Positions 24,290 to 33,510 of a DNA stretch of 64,000 bases are shown piece after piece. Made by a program: the position numbers and the translations under genes. This stretch comes from BM520 sp964474455 (GTDB lineage: Bacteria > Bacteroidota > Bacteroidia > Bacteroidales > BM520). Positions within the stretch are counted from its first letter, which is position 1. Each line of letters begins with the position of its first letter. Location: positions 23,990 through 87,989 of the forward strand of contig CAYYSU010000003.1 in assembly GCA_964474455.1 (NCBI GenBank), given 5' to 3'. The notes below the pieces were generated by a model. It was not told where the DNA came from, searched no databases, and saw only the letters and a program-made list of their open reading frames with translations.

Positions 24290-25579
24290 TTACTTAACAT
24301 GTTCAGCATAGAGATCATAATCATCTGCTCCGGTAATACGAGCATTAATAAACGCACCTATGAGAGTGTCGGAGTTTGTCTTTTTGATGAGCACCTCATT
24401 ATCTACCTCAGGAGAGTCGTATTTGGTTCGACCAATCCAATACTCACCCTCCAGCCTGTCGATAATTACTGTCATTACACGTCCAAGAAGTGATTTATTA
24501 TGTTTTAGAGATATTTTTTGTTGTATGTCCATAAGAATGTCGCGCCGACTATCTTTAACCTCCTGTGGTACGTCATCTTCAAGCTCTGCGGCTGAAGTAT
24601 TCTCTTCATGCGAGTATGTAAACACGCCCATCCGTTCAAATTTCAACTCCTCAACAAACTCCTTTAATTCGTTGAAATCCTCTTTTGTCTCGCCTGGATA
24701 CCCCACTATAAAGGCTGTTCTGACAGCAGCTTCCGGCATGTTGTTTCTGAACTTGCGCACCAACTCAACAGTGCCCTTCTTATCGATTCCACGTTTCATG
24801 GAATTTAGTATCCTGCTGCTGATGTGCTGCAGTGGTATATCTATATAATCAACCACATTATCATTGCTGTTGAAAACCTCTATCAGCTTGTCGGTAAACC
24901 CCAAAGGGAATGTGTAATGCAGCCGGATCCATGTTTGCGGGTTCTCTTTTGCCAGGCGATCAACAAGCTCTGCCAACATATTTTTACCGTATAGGTCGCG
25001 GCCGTAATATGTCAGATCCTGAGAAATAAGAAGCAACTCTTTAACGCCTTTTTTTACTAGGTTTTTGCACTCTTCAGCGATATCATCCATGTGTTTGCTA
25101 ACATGCTTACCTCTAATAAGCGGAATAGCACAGAAAGAACATTTTCTGTCGCAACCTTCAGCGACTTTTACATATGCATAATGTGAAGGCGTAGATAACT
25201 TTCTGTGCAACAAGAGATCCCTGCGCCATTGAATCTCAAAATCTGTTACTATCGACTCTATATCCTCAACACCGTACCATCTGTCAACCTCAGGGATTTC
25301 ATTTTTCAGTTCATCCATATAACGTTGCGAAAGACATCCCATGACAGTCAGGTGCTTTAACTCTCCGGTTTGTCGTGCCTTAGCAAAATTTAATATCATC
25401 TCAATACTCTCCTCTTTGGCATCGTTGATAAAGCCGCATGTGTTAACAATCACCATATCAGTTTTTTCATGACTATCAAAAAAAACCTTCCATCCTGCCG
25501 GGGCTAACTGTCCTGCAAGTATTTCGGAATCTACAGTGTTTTTACTGCATCCAAGAGTGACGATATTTATTTTTTTCAT
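24290..25579 (-). CDS. rimO: Ribosomal protein S12 methylthiotransferase
   Basis: A 429-residue radical-SAM enzyme that adds a methylthio group to a conserved aspartate of ribosomal protein S12. The N-terminal UPF0004 domain starts with TLGCSKNTVDSE and has VNTCGFI, giving cysteines for an auxiliary 4Fe-4S cluster. GCDRKCSFCAIP carries the CxxxCxxC radical-SAM cluster. The C-terminal TRAM domain spans about 365-429. SKNTVDSE at the start distinguishes RimO from MiaB. Confidence 0.94.
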   Translation of the reverse strand: MKKINIVTLGCSKNTVDSEILAGQLAPAGWKVFFDSHEKTDMVIVNTCGFINDAKEESIEMILNFAKARQTGELKHLTVMGCLSQRYMDELKNEIPEVDRWYGVEDIESIVTDFEIQWRRDLLLHRKLSTPSHYAYVKVAEGCDRKCSFCAIPLIRGKHVSKHMDDIAEECKNLVKKGVKELLLISQDLTYYGRDLYGKNMLAELVDRLAKENPQTWIRLHYTFPLGFTDKLIEVFNSNDNVVDYIDIPLQHISSRILNSMKRGIDKKGTVELVRKFRNNMPEAAVRTAFIVGYPGETKEDFNELKEFVEELKFERMGVFTYSHEENTSAAELEDDVPQEVKDSRRDILMDIQQKISLKHNKSLLGRVMTVIIDRLEGEYWIGRTKYDSPEVDNEVLIKKTNSDTLIGAFINARITGADDYDLYAEHVK

Positions 25580-25597
25580 GATTTATACTATTTTCAG

Positions 25598-25605
25598 CAA
25601 AGATA
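25598..25605 (-). promoter_or_regulatory. -7 promoter element for rimO
   Basis: Minus-strand TATCTTTG, 18 bases ahead of the rimO ATG. No clear -33 element. Confidence 0.5.
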
Positions 25606-25622
25606 GTCATTACCAAATTCCA

Positions 25623-25630
25623 TATATTTG
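25623..25630 (+). promoter_or_regulatory. -7 promoter element for the CotH gene
   Basis: TATATTTG, 14 bases ahead of ATG 25645 and back-to-back with the rimO element. Confidence 0.5.
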
Positions 25631-25644
25631 TAAAAATAATATTT

Positions 25645-27918
25645 ATGAAAACTTTCATCACAACGATTATTATCTTTTTGGTATCTGCAATCACCTTTGC
25701 GCAACCCATAATACCTGAAAAGGGTGATATTTTTAATGATACCGAGGTGCCCAGGATAGATATTACTATTCATCCCGATACCCTGATATGGCTCTTTGAT
25801 AACCCAGAGTCGAACATCGAGTTTCATGCTGACTTTCGTTTTACTTCCACGAATCTTGTGGAAGTTTTTGAGGATATTGGCTTTCGTTTTCGTGGAAACA
25901 CATCACGATATTCCAATAAAAAATCCTTTAAAATATCTTTTAACACTTTCGTGGATGGTGGTGATTTTCATGGCATTGAGAAGATGAATATCAATGGTGA
26001 ACACAATGACCCGTCGGTTTGCAGATCGAAGATCGGCTGGGAGTTGGCTCGGATAATTGAGCTCCCCGGATCCCGAGCTAATCATGTGGAGTTATATATC
26101 AATGGTGATTATTATGGATTATATCTTAACGTGGAACATATCGATGAAGAGTTCACCAAAGAGTATTTTGATTCGAAAAATGGAAACCTCTACAAATGTC
26201 TGTGGCCTGCCGATCTGGTGTGGAAAGGCAATAATCCGAATAATTATAAAGAAGAGTATTCAGGGCGTAGAGCTTACGAGCTTAGAATAAATGAAGATAT
26301 CGACGATTATTCCGGTTTGAGAGATTTAATACATGTTCTCAACAACTCTCCGTCCGCAGATTTCTTCTATGATTTAAATGAAATCTTTAATACTCAGGAG
26401 TATCTGAAAGTCATGGCCTTAGAAATTGTATTAGGGCATTGGGACGATTATATCTATAATAAAAATAATTACTACCTCTACCATAACCCTTTGACAGATA
26501 AGTTTGAATTTCTTTTGTATGACTTGGATAACACCATGGGTATCGACTGGTCAGGAATTAACTGGGCCTCAAGAGATATCTATCAGTGGGATCCTGACTG
26601 GGAAGAGAGACCATTATATGAGGGCATAATGAATAATGAAATTTTGAGGGGACAGTTTACATATTATATAAGAGAGATTGCGCAGATAATCTCGTCACAA
26701 GAATTCGAAGATTATATTCTGGGTCTCAAAGAGATGGTTCGCCCATATATTATTTCTGATCTTTACTATCCTTTAGACTATGGATACTCCATTGATGACT
26801 TCGACAGATCTTTTACCGAAACCATTGGAGATCATGTTAAGAGAGGCATTCTCCCCTTTTTGCAGGAGCGCTCTGATTTCGTCAACTCACAACTTGAAGA
26901 TACTGATATGTACCCCGTTCTGAAGTATGCTTCCCGCAATGCGCCGGGAGCATTCTCTGATCTGTGGGTTTCGGTATTTGCTGAAGATGATAACGAAGAT
27001 ATGGTCGTGCAGCTGCAATATCGCCTTCCCGGGGAGCCGCCACAATATTCGCAACTCTTTGACGACGGACTCCATGGCGATGGACAAGCCGGAGATAATA
27101 TATATGGGGGCAGTATTGAGCCGATTGGTTTTGCAACTGCCCTGGAATATAATATTATCGCCACAGACAACGCATCTCAGACATCCAGATTGTTTGAAGA
27201 GTCACAGATTATAGATATTCAGGTTGGTGGCAATTACCAGCTTTATATCAATGAATTTATGGCTAGTAATCAAACTACAATAGCGGATGAATATGGTCAA
27301 TATGACGACTGGATTGAGCTATGGAATGGAGGTGATAACACGATTAATCTTGGTGGGATGTACCTTTCAGACAAGAATGACAATCCTGCGAAATGGATGT
27401 TTCCTGATGTATCCATTGCGCCGGGAGAATTTCTTATTATTTGGGCCGACAAAGAGGAAGAACAGGGGCTGCTTCATACAAATTTCAAGTTGTCAAAACT
27501 AGGTGAATTCATTGGTCTGTATGATAATGAAGCTTCAGGATATGCTGTTATCGATGAAATAAGCTTTGGTGAGCAGACTGAGGATGTCTCCTATGGAAGA
27601 GAACGTGACGGAGATATGAACTGGATTACTTTTGATGAGCCAACTCCTGGAACTACCAACCATCCCAATGGGATAGATGATATTTTGGAAGGCGACATTT
27701 CAGTATTCCCTGTTCCAGCGGGAAAGACAATCACTGTATCTTTTAATAACATAAAAGAATCAAAAGATATATCGATATATAACTCTTTAAGTCAGAAAAT
27801 GTCTACTGTTACCCTGCAGGATGAAAATACTATGGTTGATATCTCTTCGTATGTTCCGGGTGTATATTATATCGTTGATAAAGAGAACAGCACTGTAATA
27901 CGCTTTATCAAGCAATAA
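25645..27918 (+). CDS. Secreted CotH-kinase protein with lamin-tail domain and T9SS signal
   Basis: A 757-residue secreted protein. Residues 1-19 are a signal peptide ending TFAQ. About 35-390 form a CotH kinase domain, seen in FRFRGNTSRYSNKKSFKIS (nucleotide-binding strand), KMNINGEHNDPS, ELYINGDYYGLYLNVEHID and LLYDLDNTMGID with metal-binding aspartates. About 420-530 look like a linker domain of the type found next to CotH. About 530-670 form a lamin-tail domain (NEFMASNQT, DWIELWNGG, NLGGMYLSD). The last 70 residues are a T9SS sorting domain (VFPVPAGKTITVSF, PGVYYI). CotH kinases phosphorylate spore-coat proteins in Bacillus; in surface proteins of Bacteroidota the substrate is unknown. 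Confidence 0.88.
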   Translation: MKTFITTIIIFLVSAITFAQPIIPEKGDIFNDTEVPRIDITIHPDTLIWLFDNPESNIEFHADFRFTSTNLVEVFEDIGFRFRGNTSRYSNKKSFKISFNTFVDGGDFHGIEKMNINGEHNDPSVCRSKIGWELARIIELPGSRANHVELYINGDYYGLYLNVEHIDEEFTKEYFDSKNGNLYKCLWPADLVWKGNNPNNYKEEYSGRRAYELRINEDIDDYSGLRDLIHVLNNSPSADFFYDLNEIFNTQEYLKVMALEIVLGHWDDYIYNKNNYYLYHNPLTDKFEFLLYDLDNTMGIDWSGINWASRDIYQWDPDWEERPLYEGIMNNEILRGQFTYYIREIAQIISSQEFEDYILGLKEMVRPYIISDLYYPLDYGYSIDDFDRSFTETIGDHVKRGILPFLQERSDFVNSQLEDTDMYPVLKYASRNAPGAFSDLWVSVFAEDDNEDMVVQLQYRLPGEPPQYSQLFDDGLHGDGQAGDNIYGGSIEPIGFATALEYNIIATDNASQTSRLFEESQIIDIQVGGNYQLYINEFMASNQTTIADEYGQYDDWIELWNGGDNTINLGGMYLSDKNDNPAKWMFPDVSIAPGEFLIIWADKEEEQGLLHTNFKLSKLGEFIGLYDNEASGYAVIDEISFGEQTEDVSYGRERDGDMNWITFDEPTPGTTNHPNGIDDILEGDISVFPVPAGKTITVSFNNIKESKDISIYNSLSQKMSTVTLQDENTMVDISSYVPGVYYIVDKENSTVIRFIKQ

Positions 27919-28015
27919 AGTGACTGACAAGGGGAACTGATAATTAAATTTATTAAGAAATGGACGCAAGGGAAGCAATTTATCATGTCTCAGGGTTTTC
28001 TAAAACCTATACATT

Positions 28016-28040
28016 AAAATCTCTGTGAGTATCAGATTTT
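28016..28040. terminator. Possible bidirectional terminator between convergent genes
   Basis: AAAATCT (28016-28022) and AGATTTT (28034-28040) are perfect 7-bp arms around an 11-base loop, between two convergent T9SS-protein genes. The stem is AT-rich, so strength is uncertain. Confidence 0.45.
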
Positions 28041-31000
28041 AATCCACAACTATAAATTTTGTGGTAATCATCTTATTTTTTGAATGGTAAATCATATAAT
28101 AGAGCCCCGGCTCGTAGGATGACACATTGATAACACCCTCATGAGCTTCAATGGTAGTAATTCTTTTTCCCACACTATTTACAACAGTTATTTGCTTTGC
28201 ATCTTTAGGCAGCTTATAATTTAGTGAGTTTTTAGCAGGATTAGGGTGTAGTGTATGAGGGTTGTCCATACTATCAATTCCGACATTATGATATCTAACT
28301 ATAGGGTGAGGTTCTGAACCCGCACCTGTGCCACACTCGCCTTTTGCTGCAACAGATATTTCCGCTACACCCACAAAACCCGGATACCAAACAATCTCAG
28401 CATCTGCCACTTCAGAGGTTATTGTTCCAGCATCATCGGGTATTAACGTCCAGATATATGAATCAGCGTATTGCACCTCTTCAACCGAGACGGGTGTTAT
28501 TTCATCGGTCAGCTTCACCGAGTCGGGTGCGTTTATCTCATCCAGGGTTTCAGGTACGGGGATAACCTCGATATAGTCGGTCATTACCTTTGTATTTGTT
28601 CCTCCCGGACCGCTAACGGTAAGAGAGACGTCGAAAAGGCCTGCATTATTGTAAAGTATCGGTGGCGGTGTTTGTGTGCTTACCGTAGTTGGCTCTCCGC
28701 CCTGGAATTCCCAGAGCCATGTGTCGGGGTCGTTCGTTGAGACATCCTGAAACAGCACCTGCAAGCCTTCGCAGCCGTCGGTGTTGTCAGCGAGGAATCC
28801 TGCCAGGGGTGATGTATGAGGGGTAAAATCCCATATACCACGACCATAGGTGGCAAAACGCGCGAAATCACCTACCCACTCCACAGACCAGAAAGCCTGG
28901 TCAGGAACGCCGGCGTAAAAAAGGTCTGTCCACTCCCCTGTCATAATATCACATGCAAACGCTCCAATCTCTGTGGCGGCAAAAAGAGTCGTTTCGGAAT
29001 CATTTAACACCATGTCAAAAACAAGTGTCCCGGGAAGGTTATTTCTAAATTCCTCAAAGTTTACTCCTCCATCATAAGATACGAATACGGGACTGGTGGA
29101 ATATCCGCTGCCACCAATATAAATGGTGTTGGGGTTATTCTGAGACACGACAATAGAGGCACCGTAGAAATAGTGGCATCCGGGTCCATTAAAACTCTGC
29201 GACTTCGTCCAGTTCACACCATCATTATGAGAGTAGAAAAATCCACCCTCCGAGGTGAGCACATATCTGTTTGCCGGATTCACTTTTGAATACGCCATGG
29301 CAGATATCTGCGCATCGCCGCCCTCACTGAAATCGAAATCCTGCTCAGTATGTGAGATGTAATATCCAGGGCATTGAAGATGGAAGATATGTGAGCCTGA
29401 GGTAGTACTTCCCCCGGCATAGTAGCATGATGCGGGGTCGTAGGGGTCTTCCATCAGCTGAGGCATCCAGAAATGACCTGAACCAATGAAATCCCATGTT
29501 TTACTTGCCGTTCCTGTTACAGCATCGGGGTAATACATTGCGAATCCGGGATAAACACACCAGGAGGAAGCTCCTCCGTCACCGGATACAAGATGGCCAT
29601 AATCGCCGGATATGAGCTGATCAAAATTATAAACATCATCACCGGTTTGTCCGGCCACACTACGCTGATAACCCTGATCCTGAGAGCCGGCATAGATTAC
29701 ATTATGATCTTGCTCATAGGTCAACGTTGAGTAATACTGGCTGATACGCAGGTTTTCCAGTGAGATATTCTGCACTGTCGCCATATGGTCAGTGCTGATG
29801 TATGTTCCGCCGTCGGTACTGATAAACAGCAGCTCTTCACCGTCAATTTCAAAGGGATTTATTCCCGGCAAATCAGCATGTAGCATCGTCTCCTCATTGC
29901 CGTAATACTCCCACCATTCGTTAACTTTTGTCCATGAAGCGCCACCATCTTCAGAGCGAAAACCGGTAACACCACCAAAGTATAATATGTCAGGATTTAT
30001 CACCGAAGCGACGAAAGAGTTGGTGTGAAATGGTCCTTCGTTGACGTTACCACGGGCAGTCCAGCTAATACCACCGTCATCAGAGCCATAAAATGTAGTA
30101 TAATTATTATTTGTTTTTGAAAGATAGAATTTTTTAGTGGTTCCATTGTCAAAACCTGTCAATCGGGCATCTCCGGAAACAGCAGGAAGCTCGCCTATGG
30201 GCACCACCTGATTGTTCTCGTCAATTATACCAAAATTTTCATTTTCAACAATATAGACAGTAGTATTTTGCTTATAGTCACTCCACAGATCAAACTCTGC
30301 TTCGCTGCCAAATTCGGGTTCATCATATTGAAGAATCTTCTCAAAAGACTCACCCAAATCAGTGGATTTATACACACATATGATCTTGTTCCAATTGGTA
30401 TAATCCCACTCCATGGCAAGGGCGTAGAATACGGGGTTGCCGTTATCGATAGTCATAACAGCTCTCTTCATGGTTCCCCAACTTGCCACATTTTCAAGCC
30501 CTGTGGTATAACTCCATGTCTGTCCCTGGTCATCGGAATAGAGAAAACCTTGTATATTCCAGGATTTGGAAGCGATACACCAGCGTTCGCCATCGTTATG
30601 CGGGATGCGACGAAAAAAATGAGCTCCGGTAATTTGAAAATGATCGTTAACACACTGCCAGTCATTATTACTCGGAGTGCCTCTCCAGATATTCCCGCCG
30701 GATGTTATGAGATATACTTCACCGGTTTCATGGTCATAATCGCAAAGATGAGTTCTTCCTGCCAGATTATTGGATCCTACCTCCGACCATGTTCCGGTAA
30801 TATTTTTTGTGCCCACAGGATTCTCAAGTCTCGTAATCCTGCTTTCCATATCCATCTGCTTCCAGTTAGTTCCGGAATCAGCTCGGTGCATGGCGTCAAA
30901 CCACTCCTGTTTTTTAATAAAATGACCTTCGTCTTCCCCGTCAACAATAACTGTCTCCACCGGCTGAGGCATAGATATATCCATTCTTTGGATAGAGTAA

Positions 31001-31053
31001 AGTGTTATTCCGATGATAAGTACGGGCAACAAAAACAGGAGTATCTTCTTCAT
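28039..31053 (-). CDS. Secreted BNR-repeat protein with PKD domain and T9SS signal
   Basis: A 1004-residue exported protein. The N-terminus is a hydrophobic segment (residues 4-21) that can serve as signal or anchor. Residues about 80-740 form a sortilin/glycosidase-like beta-propeller with BNR-type repeats (SDDQGQTW, SDDGGISW, EDGGASW, HNDGVNW, YDGGVNF). A PKD domain follows at about 745-830 and an Ig-like part at about 835-920. The final 75 residues are a T9SS sorting domain (LHPNPAKNSLNYKLP, PGLYYMIYHS). No catalytic motif is evident; binding or adhesion is likely. It starts six bases after the GNAT-like gene and shares its promoter. Confidence 0.85.
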   Translation of the reverse strand: MKKILLFLLPVLIIGITLYSIQRMDISMPQPVETVIVDGEDEGHFIKKQEWFDAMHRADSGTNWKQMDMESRITRLENPVGTKNITGTWSEVGSNNLAGRTHLCDYDHETGEVYLITSGGNIWRGTPSNNDWQCVNDHFQITGAHFFRRIPHNDGERWCIASKSWNIQGFLYSDDQGQTWSYTTGLENVASWGTMKRAVMTIDNGNPVFYALAMEWDYTNWNKIICVYKSTDLGESFEKILQYDEPEFGSEAEFDLWSDYKQNTTVYIVENENFGIIDENNQVVPIGELPAVSGDARLTGFDNGTTKKFYLSKTNNNYTTFYGSDDGGISWTARGNVNEGPFHTNSFVASVINPDILYFGGVTGFRSEDGGASWTKVNEWWEYYGNEETMLHADLPGINPFEIDGEELLFISTDGGTYISTDHMATVQNISLENLRISQYYSTLTYEQDHNVIYAGSQDQGYQRSVAGQTGDDVYNFDQLISGDYGHLVSGDGGASSWCVYPGFAMYYPDAVTGTASKTWDFIGSGHFWMPQLMEDPYDPASCYYAGGSTTSGSHIFHLQCPGYYISHTEQDFDFSEGGDAQISAMAYSKVNPANRYVLTSEGGFFYSHNDGVNWTKSQSFNGPGCHYFYGASIVVSQNNPNTIYIGGSGYSTSPVFVSYDGGVNFEEFRNNLPGTLVFDMVLNDSETTLFAATEIGAFACDIMTGEWTDLFYAGVPDQAFWSVEWVGDFARFATYGRGIWDFTPHTSPLAGFLADNTDGCEGLQVLFQDVSTNDPDTWLWEFQGGEPTTVSTQTPPPILYNNAGLFDVSLTVSGPGGTNTKVMTDYIEVIPVPETLDEINAPDSVKLTDEITPVSVEEVQYADSYIWTLIPDDAGTITSEVADAEIVWYPGFVGVAEISVAAKGECGTGAGSEPHPIVRYHNVGIDSMDNPHTLHPNPAKNSLNYKLPKDAKQITVVNSVGKRITTIEAHEGVINVSSYEPGLYYMIYHSKNKMITTKFIVVD

Positions 31054-31059
31054 AATGAA

Positions 31060-32190
31060 CTATTTATTTCGGAAGTTCTTAACGAAACATCTTTTTCTTT
31101 TATGCTGAATATGCTTGTAATTTTTCCAATGCTTAATAGCCTTGTGGTTTGTTTCAAAAATTCCTGTTGTCTCAACGGTCTCCACACCATCGCGTATGAG
31201 TACCTGTTGTAATTCATTTATCAGCAGAGCACTAACACCTTTACCCTGATATTCAGGCAATACGCCGGAAAGGAACAGGTCTACTACTTCGGGTTTTTTC
31301 TTTGCTTTAAGTATTTTAGAAGCATTGAAAATGGTAATCTTTCCATTCACCTCCTGCATCGCTTCTGACAGCGAAGGTACCCCGATAATAAACCCCACAA
31401 CGTTTTCATCCGCGTTGGTAATTATTTTTATATAATCAGGTTTCATTGCAGACATATAACGGTTCATGTAGTAATCAACGACATTTTTATTCATTTCCAC
31501 AACGGAGAAAAGATCGACAAAGGCTTCATTAAAAGTTTTAAACAGCCTGTGAACCCATGGTTTTACATCTTTAGTCTTTTTAAAATGCACCACATTAAGC
31601 TTATATCTTTCTTTTACCATCGCCGCTAGCCGTTCAGCTTTTTCCGGAATCGTTTTCTCCAGCGTCAGCCGAAACTCAAGCCAATCGATCTGCTTTTTAT
31701 AGTGCAATCGTTGCAGATGTTTTCTATAATAATCCATGTGGTACTCAGAAGCGATGGAAGGCATATAGTCAAATCCCTCCACAAGCATTCCCTGATGGTC
31801 AAGGTTGGTGAATCCCAGAGGACCTTCGACACCCTTCATTCCCTTCTCTTTAAGCCAGTTTTCGGCGGTAGAAAACAGAAGATCAACAACTTCTGTGTCG
31901 TCGATAAACTCCGCCCGTGTGAAACGTCCGGTATTTTTTCTTGTTTTTTCAATTGATTTATGATGCACCATCGCACCAATTCTGCCCACAAGCTTGTCAT
32001 CTTGGTATGCAACCCAAAATTTTGCATCTACAAATTTAAAACATGGATTCTTCGCCGGAAGTAGAGCGTTAAACTCATCCTTCTTTATGGGTGGAACCCA
32101 ATAAGAATTCCATTCGTAAATAATAAAAGGAACTTCCACAAAGTCCTTCAGAACTTTTTTTGTATTGGCCTCAACAATTCTAATTGACAT
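31060..32190 (-). CDS. GNAT-fold N-acetyltransferase-like protein
   Basis: A 376-residue cytoplasmic protein with two GNAT-like halves. N-terminal features are FWVAYQDDKLVGRIGAMV and EGPLGFTNLDHQGML; the C-terminal half has GFIIGVPS and the acetyl-CoA-loop-like LPEYQGKGVSALLINELQ. This family is common in Bacteroidota with no defined substrate. It is the first gene of a two-gene unit with the BNR-repeat secreted protein. Confidence 0.75.
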   Translation of the reverse strand: MSIRIVEANTKKVLKDFVEVPFIIYEWNSYWVPPIKKDEFNALLPAKNPCFKFVDAKFWVAYQDDKLVGRIGAMVHHKSIEKTRKNTGRFTRAEFIDDTEVVDLLFSTAENWLKEKGMKGVEGPLGFTNLDHQGMLVEGFDYMPSIASEYHMDYYRKHLQRLHYKKQIDWLEFRLTLEKTIPEKAERLAAMVKERYKLNVVHFKKTKDVKPWVHRLFKTFNEAFVDLFSVVEMNKNVVDYYMNRYMSAMKPDYIKIITNADENVVGFIIGVPSLSEAMQEVNGKITIFNASKILKAKKKPEVVDLFLSGVLPEYQGKGVSALLINELQQVLIRDGVETVETTGIFETNHKAIKHWKNYKHIQHKRKRCFVKNFRNK

Positions 32191-32209
32191 GATAATAATA
32201 TTTGATATG

Positions 32210-32217
32210 CAAATATA
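32210..32217 (-). promoter_or_regulatory. -7 promoter element for the GNAT/BNR operon
   Basis: Minus-strand TATATTTG 19 bases ahead of the ATG at 32190; leader of about 12-15 bases. Confidence 0.5.
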
Positions 32218-32265
32218 TGTAAAAGAGGACGGAAATATTTCAGCATGTAAATATAAAATGATTTG

Positions 32266-32273
32266 TACATTTG
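32266..32273 (+). promoter_or_regulatory. -7 promoter element for mntP, near-leaderless
   Basis: TACATTTG ends four bases before the mntP ATG at 32278, so the mRNA should have almost no 5' leader and no room for a riboswitch. Confidence 0.5.
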
Positions 32274-32277
32274 AGAA

Positions 32278-32838
32278 ATGGAATTCTTCACAATAATCTT
32301 TATAGCAGTGGGACTGTCGATGGATAGCCTTGCGGTATCATTTGCCAGCGGACTGTGTCTTGGTAAAGTTCGATTTAGGGATGCTATTACTATTGCCCTG
32401 ACCTTTGGAATTTTCCATATTGTAATGCCTTTACTTGGCTATCTTGCCGGATATAGTTTTCATGAATATGCCAAAGAGTGGGATCATTGGATTGCTTTTA
32501 TTCTATTGATGTTTCTGGGAATACGAATGATTATGGATGGTCTTAAAGAACGAGAAACCAACTGTTTTGATCCACGAAGGCTCAAAACACGTTTGTCGCT
32601 GGCTTTGGGAACATCTATTGATGCTTTTGCTGTGGGAATAAGCTTCGCCTTACTCGATATGAATATTGTTATGTCGTGCGTGATAATAGGAGTTACCACA
32701 GCAATTATTTCTCTTTTCGGAATATATGCAGGTCAAAAAATTAACACCAAAAATCTTCGTGTGGAGATTGTCGGTGGTACCATATTGATTGTTATAGGGA
32801 TAAAAATCCTGGCGGAACACCTTATAAATAATATATAA
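32278..32838 (+). CDS. mntP: Manganese efflux pump MntP
   Basis: A 186-residue inner-membrane protein with six predicted membrane segments in two homologous halves. GLSMDSLAVSFASG in TM1 and GTSIDAFAVGISFA in TM4 carry the paired aspartates of the family. MntP exports Mn(II). In many bacteria it is controlled by a yybP-ykoY riboswitch; here the leader is too short for one. Confidence 0.92.
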   Translation: MEFFTIIFIAVGLSMDSLAVSFASGLCLGKVRFRDAITIALTFGIFHIVMPLLGYLAGYSFHEYAKEWDHWIAFILLMFLGIRMIMDGLKERETNCFDPRRLKTRLSLALGTSIDAFAVGISFALLDMNIVMSCVIIGVTTAIISLFGIYAGQKINTKNLRVEIVGGTILIVIGIKILAEHLINNI

Positions 32839-32911
32839 TAGCACTATTGTCCGGTTATTAACATAAAAGTGAAGTTCTCTTTCCTGACAACAGTACTATT
32901 TATATCTCTGG

Positions 32912-33355
32912 TTAATTTACTCTAAACCATGTTTGAGTTCTGTAAAGAAACCCGATATATCCTCTGACTTTCAATTCTTTAGGGTCGTCTTCATTAAGGT
33001 AAATCTTACAGTCATACCATTTCCCGTTTTCCGGATCGATGATACCATCGTCCTTGTACCAATCATCCTTTCTCTCTTTTAATCCATTAATAATCTGCAT
33101 TCCAATAATCTTCTGATTTTTCAGTTTGCCTTCACATTTTGTACACAATGGATCAGGATCTTCACCAGGTTCTTTATAGAGTTTTATTATTGTACCATAT
33201 AGATACCCGTCTTTTATTTCTATCTGTACTTCTGATTTTGTCTTGCCTGACTCATCGTCAACTGTTTTCCAAATACCTTCAACAGACTGTGCCTGTATAG
33301 AGAAAGTGATAAAAATTAACGATAAAATTGTACAAGTTCTGATCATGGTTTTCAT
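32912..33355 (-). CDS. Secreted DUF2147 protein
   Basis: A 147-residue exported protein. The start at 33355 is chosen because MKTMIRTCTILSLIFITFSIQAQ is a clean signal peptide and a -7 promoter box lies at 33387-33394, inside the longer in-frame reading that begins at 33415. The mature part has the DUF2147 pattern: VEGIWKTVDDESGKTKSEV, PLCTKCEGKLKNQKIIGM, DGIIDPENGKWYDCKIYL and VRGYIGFLYRTQTW. This family adopts a lipocalin-like barrel and is periplasmic; function unknown. Confidence 0.85.
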   Translation of the reverse strand: MKTMIRTCTILSLIFITFSIQAQSVEGIWKTVDDESGKTKSEVQIEIKDGYLYGTIIKLYKEPGEDPDPLCTKCEGKLKNQKIIGMQIINGLKERKDDWYKDDGIIDPENGKWYDCKIYLNEDDPKELKVRGYIGFLYRTQTWFRVN

Positions 33356-33386
33356 ACCGGTTAGTTTTAGTTTTGAATTATGATTC

Positions 33387-33394
33387 CAAATATA
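33387..33394 (-). promoter_or_regulatory. -7 promoter element for the DUF2147 gene
   Basis: Minus-strand TATATTTG about 32 bases ahead of ATG 33355. It settles the choice of start codon. Confidence 0.5.
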
Positions 33395-33482
33395 TAAAAA
33401 AACGGACATAAACACACATCACTCATAGTTTCTCTGGTTGGGGAAGGCATTATTGCCTATCCATTTTTTCAATTCTATTTCG

Positions 33483-33490
33483 TAGTTTTG
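33483..33490 (+). promoter_or_regulatory. -7 promoter element for sbcDC
   Basis: TAGTTTTG matches TAnnTTTG, 20 bases ahead of the sbcD ATG. -33 element not clear. Confidence 0.45.
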
Positions 33491-33510
33491 TTTTTCTCAA
33501 AAATGATCCA

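Noticed and set aside
30268..31212. 314-codon plus-strand open frame antisense to the BNR-repeat gene and the GNAT gene
   Set aside because: It lies opposite two well-supported genes, has no recognisable domain, no promoter and a shadow-like composition rich in Cys, His and Ile.
32191..32277. yybP-ykoY manganese riboswitch upstream of mntP
   Set aside because: The gap is 87 bases and shared with a divergent promoter; the mntP leader is only a few bases.
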